A DNA stretch of 7,426 bases, taken from positions 1 to 7,426 of the forward strand of contig JAEYYV010000037.1 of the NCBI GenBank assembly GCA_023428295.1. The letters run 5' to 3'. Shown here one piece after another: positions 1 to 5,945 of this stretch. Each line of letters begins with the position of its first letter. Position 1 is the first letter of the stretch. The stretch comes from Pseudomonadota bacterium (GTDB taxonomy: Bacteria > Myxococcota_A > Polyangia > Haliangiales > Haliangiaceae). The notes under the pieces are model-generated. The model was not told where the DNA came from. It saw nothing but the letters and a program-made list of their open reading frames with translations, and ran no database searches. Both the position numbers and the translations under genes were made by a program.

Positions 1-741
1 GTGCCGGCCGACACCGCGATCAGCGCGGCGCAGCCGAACATGCCAGCGCTCGACAGCGGCGAGATGTTCGATCGCATCGCGCGCCGCTACGACTTCGTGA
101 ACCGCGTGCTCTCCCTCGGGCTCGACAAGAGCTGGCGGCGCCGCACCGTGCGTGCGTTGCAGCTCGGCGAGCGACCGCGCGTGCTCGATCTCGCCACGGG
201 CACCGGCGATCTCGCCGTCGACATCGCGCGCATGTCGCCGGGCGCGACGGTCATCGGCCTCGATCCATCGCCCGGCATGCTCGCGATCGGTCGCGAGAAG
301 ATGGAGAAGAAGGGCCTCTCCGAGAGGGTGACTCTCGTCGAAGGTGACGCGCAAGCGCTGCCCTACGCCGACTGCGAGATGGACGCGGTGACGATCGCGT
401 TCGGCATCCGCAACGTGCCCGACCGCGCTCGCGCGCTCCGCGAGATGGCGCGCGTGGTTCGCCCCGGCGGACGCATCGCGATCCTCGAGCTGTCCGAAGG
501 TCGCCGCGGCGTGATGGGCGCGATGGCGCGCTTCCACACGCGACACGTGGTTCCCAAGATCGGCGCGTTGCTCTCGGGCAAGCGCGAGTATCACTATCTG
601 CAGAAGTCGATCGCGGCGTTCCCGCCGGCGGAAGAGTTCGCAGCGCTCATGACCTCGTCCGGCCTCGCCGTCATCGAGGTCACGCCGCTCACCTTCGGCG
701 CGGCGACGCTCTACGTGGCGACCCCCTCGGAGGAGTCATGA
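1..741 (+). CDS. menG: Demethylmenaquinone methyltransferase (MenG/UbiE family)
   Basis: This SAM-dependent enzyme C-methylates demethylmenaquinone, the last step of menaquinone synthesis. The 246 residues are close to the usual 230-250. The family block MFDRIARRYDFVN lies at about 22-34, SAM motif I (VLDLATGTGD) at 61-70, the acidic end of strand 2 at D88, GDAQALP at 115-121, FGIRNVPD at 134-141 and RPGGRIAILE at 154-163. The block at 197-208 ends in SIAAFP. The FP resembles MenG-type proteins more than the HPDQ I recall in E. coli UbiE, and the men neighbours point the same way. The frame is open from GTG at base 1, so the true start cannot be fixed. GTG 1, ATG 40 (Met14) and ATG 64 (Met22) are candidates, and an upstream start outside the window is possible. 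The stop overlaps the menF start by 4 nt, implying coupled translation. Confidence 0.95.
   Translation: MPADTAISAAQPNMPALDSGEMFDRIARRYDFVNRVLSLGLDKSWRRRTVRALQLGERPRVLDLATGTGDLAVDIARMSPGATVIGLDPSPGMLAIGREKMEKKGLSERVTLVEGDAQALPYADCEMDAVTIAFGIRNVPDRARALREMARVVRPGGRIAILELSEGRRGVMGAMARFHTRHVVPKIGALLSGKREYHYLQKSIAAFPPAEEFAALMTSSGLAVIEVTPLTFGAATLYVATPSEES
729..735 (+). promoter_or_regulatory. Ribosome binding site for menF
   Basis: GGAGGAG lies just before the menF ATG at 738, inside the last codons of menG. Spacing from the AGGAG core is short, but the site together with the ATGA overlap supports this start and translational coupling. Confidence 0.6.
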
Positions 742-2171
742 GCGCCGCAGTCACGCGCATGAGCGAGCCACGCATCACGACCGAGCTCGGCGCTCACGGC
801 GAGAACGCGCTCGCCGCGCTCGACGCCGGACTAGCGATCGCCGCGCGCGCCGACGGCCTGACGTTCATCGCGCTGACCGCGCCGGTGATCGCGCCCACTG
901 CGATCGTCGACGAGTTCCGCGACGCGCCCCTCGTGTCGTGGTCCTCGGGCGATCTCACGCTCGTCGGCGTGGGCATCGCACGCGAAGCGCGCGGTCACGG
1001 CGCGCAGCGCTGGGCGCAGGTGATCGCCAACGCGCACGCGATCGCGGCGCCTCATCGCGCGGTCATCGACGGTCAGATCGCCTCGACCGCCACGCTCGGC
1101 TTCGCGCGCCCGCGCTTCGTCGGCGGCGCAGCGTTCGCCCCCGGCGCCGCGGACCATGCGCCGTGGACCGGCTTCGGCGACGCGTGGTTCGCGCTGCCGC
1201 GTTGGACCTATGTCCACGACGGCCAGCACGCGTTCCTCGTCCTCGCCGTCGACGCGAACGACGCCACCACCGCCTCCCGCTGGCGCGACGAGCTCGCGAT
1301 TCATCGCGCTGCCTTTGCCGCGTCCTCCGCACGTACGCGTGGTCAGCCATCGCTCGTCGAGCTCGCCCCCGCGCCGGCCGACGCGTGGCGCACGCAGGTC
1401 ACCGACATCACCGACGCGATCGCCGAGGGCACGTGCGAGAAGATCGTCGCCGCACGCACGTGCAGCGTCCTCGTCGCCGGCTCGATCCGCACCTCCGAGC
1501 TGCTCGCCGCCCTCGACGATCGACACGCCGACTGCGTGCGCGTCCTCGTCAAGCCACCCGGCGCAGGAGCGCTCGTCGCTGCCACGCCCGAGCGCCTCGT
1601 TCGTCGCGACGGCGACGTCGTCCTGTGCGACGCACTCGCCGGCTCCATCGCCCCGAACGGCGACGCCGACGCCGCGGCCGCGCGACTCTTCGCCTCCGCG
1701 AAGGATCGCAACGAGCACGAGCTCGTCGTCAGCGCCCTGCGCACCGCGCTCACCGATGCCGGCGCCCAGGTCGACGCGCCCGTCGAGCCCGGCTTCAAGC
1801 GACTGCGGCACATCATTCATCTCCACACGCCGTTCCGCGCCGTGCTCCGCACGCCGCGCCACGTGCTCGAGCTCGTCGCGCGACTCCACCCCACCCCCGC
1901 GGTCGGTGGCACTCCGCACGCGCTCGCTGCCGACTGGATCGCCACGCACGAGCCCGAAGCTCGCGGCTGGTACTCCGCGCCCGTCGGGTGGTTCGATCTC
2001 GACGGCAACGGAGAGCTCGCGGTCGCGCTTCGCTCGGGCGTGATCACCAACAACCGCGCGCACCTCTTCGCGGGCGCGGGCATCGTCGCGGGCTCCGACC
2101 CTGACAAGGAGCTCGCTGAAACGGAGATGAAGTTCCGCGCGATGCTGAACGCGCTCGGAGTGAACGCATGA
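738..2171 (+). CDS. menF: Isochorismate synthase (MenF)
   Basis: MenF isomerises chorismate to isochorismate with Mg2+, the entry step of the pathway. The 477-residue protein has a weakly conserved N-terminal half and a clear chorismate-binding domain from about 218 to the end. Visible blocks are EKIVAAR (234-240, with K235 aligning to general base K190 of E. coli MenF), TPERL (283-287, E285 aligning to general acid E240), ALAGS (299-303), KDRNEHELV (322-330), HPTPAVGGTP (384-393), RGWYSAPVGWFDLDGNGE (409-426) and FAGAGIVAGSDPDKELAETE (444-463). The last of these carries a probable metal-ligand glutamate, E463. Anthranilate and aminodeoxychorismate synthases share the fold, but the general-base lysine and the context support MenF. 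The ATG overlaps the menG stop in an ATGA junction behind a GGAGGAG ribosome site. Met8 (759) is an alternative start but less well placed. Confidence 0.95.
   Translation: MSAAVTRMSEPRITTELGAHGENALAALDAGLAIAARADGLTFIALTAPVIAPTAIVDEFRDAPLVSWSSGDLTLVGVGIAREARGHGAQRWAQVIANAHAIAAPHRAVIDGQIASTATLGFARPRFVGGAAFAPGAADHAPWTGFGDAWFALPRWTYVHDGQHAFLVLAVDANDATTASRWRDELAIHRAAFAASSARTRGQPSLVELAPAPADAWRTQVTDITDAIAEGTCEKIVAARTCSVLVAGSIRTSELLAALDDRHADCVRVLVKPPGAGALVAATPERLVRRDGDVVLCDALAGSIAPNGDADAAAARLFASAKDRNEHELVVSALRTALTDAGAQVDAPVEPGFKRLRHIIHLHTPFRAVLRTPRHVLELVARLHPTPAVGGTPHALAADWIATHEPEARGWYSAPVGWFDLDGNGELAVALRSGVITNNRAHLFAGAGIVAGSDPDKELAETEMKFRAMLNALGVNA
2157..2160 (+). promoter_or_regulatory. Ribosome binding site for menD
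   Basis: GGAG ends 7 nt before the menD ATG at 2168, within the last menF codons. It supports 2168 as the start, which overlaps the menF TGA as ATGA. Confidence 0.6.
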
Positions 2172-4234
2172 CGACCGCGAGCAGATCGCGAGGATCGAGC
2201 ACGACGGGTGCGACGAACGCACCGAGCGCCGTGCAGACGATCTGGTGCGAGCTGCTCGTCGGCACGCTCGTCGACGCGGGCGTGTCGCTCGTCGTCATCA
2301 GCCCGGGCTCGCGGTCGACTCCGCTCGTCACCGCGCTCGCCGCGGAGGCGGCACGTCTCGCGGCCACGTCGTCTGCGTCGTCTGCGCCGCATCGCCGGCT
2401 CTCGCTCGTCACGATCATCGACGAGCGCGCTGCCGCGTTCTACGCCCTCGGCGCGGCCCGCGCGACCGACGAGCCCGTCGCGCTCGTGTGCACGTCGGGC
2501 ACCGCTGGCGCGCACTACCTACCCGCGCTGATCGAAGCGCACCTCTCGCGCGTGCCGCTCATCGCGATCACGGCCGATCGCCCGCCCGAGCTGCTCGAGT
2601 GCGGCGCGTCGCAGACGATCGACCAGGTCGACATGTTCGGCCGCTTCGTGCGCCAGTCCTTCGACCTGGGCGCGCCGCTCGGCACGACCAGCGCTCTTCA
2701 CGCTCTGCGCCGCAAGATCGCGCAAGCGATCACGCTCTCGCGCGGTCCACTGCCGGGCCCCATCCACCTCGAGGTCCCGTTGCGCAAGCCACTCGAGCCG
2801 ATCGCGCCGTCCACCGACGAGGATCGCGCGCTCGCATCCGTCGCGCACGCGTTGCGCGGCCCGCTGCCCGTCGCGCCGCCATCGCTCGCGCCCGACGCGT
2901 CCGCGCTGCTCGATCTCGCCGCCGCGATCACCGCCGAGCCCGACGGCATCATCGTTGTGGGCGCGATGCCCGTATCCTTCGCGCGGGCGCGCGACCTGCT
3001 CGTCGCGCTCGCGCACCGCGCGGGCTATCCGATCATCTCGGAGTCGGGATCGCAGCTCCGACTTCGAGGACACGCATTCTCCACGGCGTCCGTCCCCGCG
3101 CCGGGGGCCTCGTCGTCCGCGACGTTCGTCGATCATCTCGATCTCATCCCGGTGTCGCGTCGGCCGCCGCCGCGCATCGTGATCCAGCTCGGCGCCGAGC
3201 CCGTCGCCGCGTCGTGGCCGCACTGGGATCTCTCGCGCGCGGAGCGCTGGGTCCTCGCGCCCACGTGGGCCGATCCGACCTCCACCGCACGCGTGGTGCT
3301 CGGCGATGTCGCGCTCTCGCTCGACGCGTTGATCGCGCAGATCGGTGATCGCAGCGCGCCGCAGCAGCGCATTCGCACTTCTGCGTGGCTCGATACGTGG
3401 CGCGACCTCGACGCGCGTGCCGCGCACACGATCGATCGCGCGCTCGCCGAGCATCCGCACAGCGAGGGTGCCGCGATTCGCGCTGCCGTTGCGAGCCTGC
3501 CGCCGAACGCCATCGTGCAGGTCGGCAACAGCTTGCCGATTCGCGTCGTCGACCAGGTCGTCTCGCAACGCGCCGACGACCACGCGTCTCCACCACGCGT
3601 ATCGCCCCCCCCCTCCGAGCACATCCGTTCAAACCAGGTTCTAACAGGCGTTAGAACCCAGTTTGAACGTGATCACGTTCAGGGGGGTATTCAGATCATC
3701 ACGCAGCGTGGCGCAGCGGGGATCGATGGGCTCATCGCATCGGCCGCGGGCGCCACGTACGCGGGACGCCCCGTGCTGCTCGTGCTGGGCGACGTCAGCT
3801 TCGCGCACGACATCGGTGGCTTGCTCGCGGCGCGCTGCGCGAAGGCGCCGTTGGCGATCTTGGTCGTCGACAATCGAGGCGGGCAGATCTTCGCGGGCTT
3901 GCCGGTGGCCAAGGCCGGCATCGACGCGAGCGTCGTCGCCGAGCATTGGCTGACGGAGCCGGGAATCGATCCCGCGGCGGTCGCGACCGCGGTGGGCCTT
4001 CGGGCGAAGACCGTCGCGTCGGCTGATGCCGTTGCGGCCGCGCTCGAACACGCGATGCGCACGGACGACGACGCGCACGTCACCGTCATTCACGCACCTG
4101 TTTCTGCGACCGGCGCACACGATGTTCGCCGGTTCGCGATCGCACTGATGGAGGAACAACATGACCAGCCGCAGCCGACACGCTCCCGCGATCTCGAACG
4201 AAGCCCCTACGTGGACACGCCACGAGGGCTATGA
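2168..4234 (+). CDS. menD: SEPHCHC synthase (MenD) with in-frame palindromic insertion
   Basis: This ThDP- and Mg2+-dependent enzyme joins isochorismate with the succinyl semialdehyde unit from 2-oxoglutarate. Family blocks are SPGSRSTPL (45-53), E86 in IIDERAAA (the ThDP-activating glutamate, E. coli E55), CTSGTAGA (108-115), TADRPPELLECGASQ (135-149), GNSLPIR (453-459), QRGAAGIDG (513-521), LGDVSF (540-545) and VDNRGGQIF (567-575). D542 and N569 are 27 residues apart, as are E. coli D442 and N469 of the ThDP/Mg motif. R459 and R514 align to E. coli R395 and R413, but are 55 residues apart rather than 18. The extra ~37 residues (about 466-507) hold the palindrome described separately. At 688 residues it is longer than E. 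coli MenD (556). The C-terminal tail (about 660-688) also looks non-homologous and runs 74 nt into menB. All key residues remain and the frame is intact, so I infer a functional enzyme. N412 of the E. coli NRG motif is Q513 here. Confidence 0.95.
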   Translation: MTTASRSRGSSTTGATNAPSAVQTIWCELLVGTLVDAGVSLVVISPGSRSTPLVTALAAEAARLAATSSASSAPHRRLSLVTIIDERAAAFYALGAARATDEPVALVCTSGTAGAHYLPALIEAHLSRVPLIAITADRPPELLECGASQTIDQVDMFGRFVRQSFDLGAPLGTTSALHALRRKIAQAITLSRGPLPGPIHLEVPLRKPLEPIAPSTDEDRALASVAHALRGPLPVAPPSLAPDASALLDLAAAITAEPDGIIVVGAMPVSFARARDLLVALAHRAGYPIISESGSQLRLRGHAFSTASVPAPGASSSATFVDHLDLIPVSRRPPPRIVIQLGAEPVAASWPHWDLSRAERWVLAPTWADPTSTARVVLGDVALSLDALIAQIGDRSAPQQRIRTSAWLDTWRDLDARAAHTIDRALAEHPHSEGAAIRAAVASLPPNAIVQVGNSLPIRVVDQVVSQRADDHASPPRVSPPPSEHIRSNQVLTGVRTQFERDHVQGGIQIITQRGAAGIDGLIASAAGATYAGRPVLLVLGDVSFAHDIGGLLAARCAKAPLAILVVDNRGGQIFAGLPVAKAGIDASVVAEHWLTEPGIDPAAVATAVGLRAKTVASADAVAAALEHAMRTDDDAHVTVIHAPVSATGAHDVRRFAIALMEEQHDQPQPTRSRDLERSPYVDTPRGL
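3627..3668. repeat. 42-bp imperfect palindrome inside menD
   Basis: The left arm GTTCAAACCAGGTTCTAAC (3627-3645), a 4-nt AGGC loop (3646-3649) and the right arm GTTAGAACCCAGTTTGAAC (3650-3668) pair over 17 of 19 positions. The two mismatches are adjacent. GC is 19 of 42, far below the flanks. Of the three + strand frames only the menD frame is open: the others meet TAA at 3642-3644 and TAG at 3652-3654. No T-tract follows, so it is not an intrinsic terminator. It is best read as a small palindromic repeat element (REP- or RPE-like in form). Only one copy is in this window, so 'repeat' is inferred from form. Confidence 0.8.
3665..3680. repeat. Perfect 16-bp palindrome GAACGTGATCACGTTC
   Basis: This sequence is identical to its own reverse complement and overlaps the last four bases of the larger palindrome's right arm. 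It could be an operator-like dimer site or part of the inserted element. No other copy is seen in the window, and its position deep inside menD argues against a promoter role. Confidence 0.55.
4150..4154 (+). promoter_or_regulatory. Ribosome binding site for menB
   Basis: GGAGG is followed by 6 nt and then ATG 4161. It lies within menD codons and is the strongest Shine-Dalgarno match of the operon. It fixes the menB start despite the 74-nt overlap, and no alternative in-frame start precedes the conserved menB region. Confidence 0.75.
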
Positions 4235-5021
4235 AGACATCCTCTACGAGACGTCGCCGGATGGCATCGCGAAGATCACGATCAACCGGCCGGAGGTAAA
4301 GAACGCATTTCGGCCGCGCACCGTGACGGAGATGATCCGCGCGATGGATGCCGCGCGCGACGACGAGAAGGTCGGCGTGGTCATCTTGACCGGCGCGGGC
4401 ACGGAGGCGTTCTGCTCGGGCGGCGACCAGCGCGTACGCGGCACGGGCGGCTATGTCGGCACCGATGGCATTCCGCGGCTCAACGTTCTCGATCTGCAGA
4501 TGCGGATTCGCTATCTGCCGAAGCCGGTGGTCGCGATGGTCGCGGGGTATGCGATCGGCGGCGGACACGTGCTGCATCTGGTGTGCGACTTGACGATCGC
4601 CGCCGACAACGCGCAGTTCGGACAGACGGGGCCGCGCGTCGGAAGCTTCGATGCCGGGTTTGGCAGCTCGTACATGGCGCGCATCGTCGGCCAGAAGAAG
4701 GCGCGCGAGATCTGGTACCTGTGCCGCCAGTACGACGCGCAGGAAGCGCTCGACATGGGCCTCGTCAACACGGTGGTGCCGGTGGCCGAGCTCGAGGCGA
4801 CGACGATCCAGTGGTGCCGCGAGATGCTCGTGCACTCGCCGACGGCGCTGCGCTTCTTGAAGATGGCGATGAACGCCGACTGCGACGGACAGGCCGGCAT
4901 GATGGCGTTCGCCGGCAGCGCGACGCTCATGTACTACACGACCGACGAAGGACGCGAAGGCAAGGAGGCGTTCCTCGAGCATCGCCAGCCCGACTTCACC
5001 AAGTTCAAGCGGTACCCCTGA
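4161..5021 (+). CDS. menB: 1,4-dihydroxy-2-naphthoyl-CoA synthase (MenB), type I
   Basis: This crotonase-family enzyme cyclises o-succinylbenzoyl-CoA to DHNA-CoA. The 286-residue protein matches E. coli MenB (285) almost end to end from WTRHEGYEDI (18-27). Visible blocks are GIAKITINRPEVKNAFRP (35-52), CSGGDQ (85-90, oxyanion region), AGYAIGGGHVLH (128-139), DLTIAADN (143-150), FGQTGPRVGSFD (153-164), CRQYDAQEALDMGLVN (188-203), NADCDGQAG (238-246) and the ending RQPDFTKFKRYP. The QTG glycine (G157, E. coli G156) marks the bicarbonate-dependent type I enzymes, where type II have Asp. D164 aligns to catalytic D163 and Y259 to Y258. The first ~17 residues, which overlap menD out of frame, are not conserved. 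It ends 4 nt before menA. Confidence 0.97.
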   Translation: MTSRSRHAPAISNEAPTWTRHEGYEDILYETSPDGIAKITINRPEVKNAFRPRTVTEMIRAMDAARDDEKVGVVILTGAGTEAFCSGGDQRVRGTGGYVGTDGIPRLNVLDLQMRIRYLPKPVVAMVAGYAIGGGHVLHLVCDLTIAADNAQFGQTGPRVGSFDAGFGSSYMARIVGQKKAREIWYLCRQYDAQEALDMGLVNTVVPVAELEATTIQWCREMLVHSPTALRFLKMAMNADCDGQAGMMAFAGSATLMYYTTDEGREGKEAFLEHRQPDFTKFKRYP

Positions 5022-5025
5022 GGTC

Positions 5026-5895
5026 ATGAGCATCTCGCTGTGGATCGCGGCCTCGCGGCCAAAGACATTGCCCGCGGCGATCGTGCCGGTGGTAGTCGGG
5101 ACCGCGTGCGCGTATGCGGTCGGGGCGATCGCGTGGGGACCGGCGCTCGCCGCGCTGGCCGGAGCGATCGCGATCCAGATCGGGACGAACTTCGCGAACG
5201 ACGTGTTCGACGCGGAGAAAGGTGCGGACACGGCGGAGCGCATCGGCCCCGTGCGCGCGGTCAGCGCCGGGTTGATTTCCGCCGCCGCGATGAAGCGCGC
5301 GATGATCATCGCGTTCGCGATCGCGTGCGCGTTCGGTGCCTACTTGGTCTCCGTCGGTGGATGGCCGATCGTCGCGATCGGTGGGGCGTCCGTCGCGAGC
5401 GGAGTCGCGTACACCGGCGGGCCGTATCCGCTCGGCTATCACGGGCTCGGCGACGTGTTCGTGATGGCGTTCTTTGGCTTCGTTGCCGTGTGCGGAACGG
5501 CGTTCGTGCAGCTCGGCTACGTGCCCGCGCTCAGCGTGTGGGCTGCGGTGCCGGTCGGTGCTCTCGCCACGGCGATCCTCGTGGTGAACAACGTCCGCGA
5601 TCGCATCGGCGATGCGCGCGCGGGCAAACGCACGTTGGCGGTGCGCTTCGGGCGCGCGGCCGCGCTCGTCGAGTATGCGGCGCTGATCGTGGTCGCATAT
5701 GCGGTCCCGGTGGGACTCGCGCTGTGCGGGCGGCCGTGGGCAGCGCTGCCACTCGTGACGTTGCCGCTCGCGATCGTGCGAATGCGCGCGCTCGTGCGAG
5801 CGACGACGGGCCCCGAGCACAACTCACTGCTCGCACAGACCGGGCAGTTACTCGCACTGCATGGTGTGTTGTTCGCGACGGGGCTCGCGCTCTGA
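5026..5895 (+). CDS. menA: 1,4-dihydroxy-2-naphthoate polyprenyltransferase (MenA)
   Basis: This integral membrane UbiA-family enzyme attaches the polyprenyl chain to DHNA, giving demethylmenaquinone, the MenG substrate. The 289 residues are a typical length. The start SLWIAASRPKTLPAA (4-18) is the usual MenA opening. The first Asp-rich motif is NFANDVFDAEKGAD (55-68) and the second is VVNNVRDRIGDARAGKRTL (186-204, with D192 and D196). YTGGPYPLGYHGLGD (129-143) is the MenA-specific middle block. About eight or nine hydrophobic helices are visible (roughly 15-33, 36-54, 92-110, 113-130, 143-162, 168-187, 213-233, 238-252, 268-288). The start codon is 4 nt after the menB stop. The only Shine-Dalgarno-like GAGG (5020-5023) is 2 nt from the ATG, so translation probably depends on coupling to menB. 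Confidence 0.96.
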   Translation: MSISLWIAASRPKTLPAAIVPVVVGTACAYAVGAIAWGPALAALAGAIAIQIGTNFANDVFDAEKGADTAERIGPVRAVSAGLISAAAMKRAMIIAFAIACAFGAYLVSVGGWPIVAIGGASVASGVAYTGGPYPLGYHGLGDVFVMAFFGFVAVCGTAFVQLGYVPALSVWAAVPVGALATAILVVNNVRDRIGDARAGKRTLAVRFGRAAALVEYAALIVVAYAVPVGLALCGRPWAALPLVTLPLAIVRMRALVRATTGPEHNSLLAQTGQLLALHGVLFATGLAL

Positions 5896-5945
5896 GCGGG
5901 AACGGCCTCACGCTATGAATCGCGTCCTCGGTTAGAGTGCCTCGC
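5896..5945 (+). other. 50-nt gap between menA and menC
   Basis: This is the longest non-coding stretch of the window. I see no terminator hairpin and no convincing promoter. A weak AGAG (5934-5937) sits 8 nt before the menC ATG and may serve as its ribosome site. A six-codon ATG-to-TAG frame (5915-5935) has no support as a gene. Confidence 0.5.

Larger units (their letters stand above)
3605..3687. repeat. Probable full palindromic element with C9/G6 outer arms
   Basis: Nine Cs (3605-3613) precede the 42-bp palindrome and six Gs (3682-3687) follow it, each separated from the palindrome by exactly 13 nt. The C and G runs can pair as an outer stem, leaving a symmetric 13/13 internal loop whose two sides show little complementarity. 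The symmetry suggests the mobile or structured unit is about 80 bp rather than 42. Chance occurrence of a C-run in GC-rich DNA cannot be excluded. Confidence 0.45.
3563..3688 (+). other. Extra in-frame segment of MenD (about residues 466-507)
   Basis: This is the segment of MenD lacking a counterpart between the GNSLPIR and QRGAAGIDG blocks. The protein is hydrophilic and proline-rich (PPRVSPPPSEH at 475-485), then switches to a stretch encoded by codons rare in this operon (TCA, GTT, CTA, ACA, AGA, TTT, GAA, ATT). The boundaries are approximate because the normal linker is variable. It should form a surface loop or disordered excursion close to the active site. That structural placement is inference. 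Confidence 0.7.

Noticed and set aside
938..2104. 388-codon + strand frame within menF
   Set aside because: It is an Arg-rich frame-shifted reading of menF, not a second gene.
831..2222. 463-codon minus-strand frame across menF
   Set aside because: It is Arg/Asp/Gly-rich shadow sequence with no motifs, while the + strand menF is unambiguous.
3579..3600. Direct repeat ACCACGCGT (3579-3587 and 3592-3600) as a target-site duplication
   Set aside because: Both copies are on the same side of the palindrome, so they do not flank it. A 9-mer of this composition is plausible by chance here.
3627..3668. Intrinsic transcription terminator
   Set aside because: The hairpin lies mid-gene and is not followed by a T-tract. 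The sequence after it continues menD with intact catalytic motifs.
3627..3680. CRISPR repeat or tRNA fragment
   Set aside because: The GTTC/GAAC ends are only loosely reminiscent. There is a single copy, no spacer periodicity and no cloverleaf.
3599..3690. GTAT on both sides of the C-run/G-run element as a target duplication
   Set aside because: A 4-bp match is too short to distinguish from chance without an empty-site comparison.
5915..5935. Six-codon leader ORF between menA and menC
   Set aside because: It has no ribosome site and no attenuation-type codon run, and a frame this short is expected by chance.
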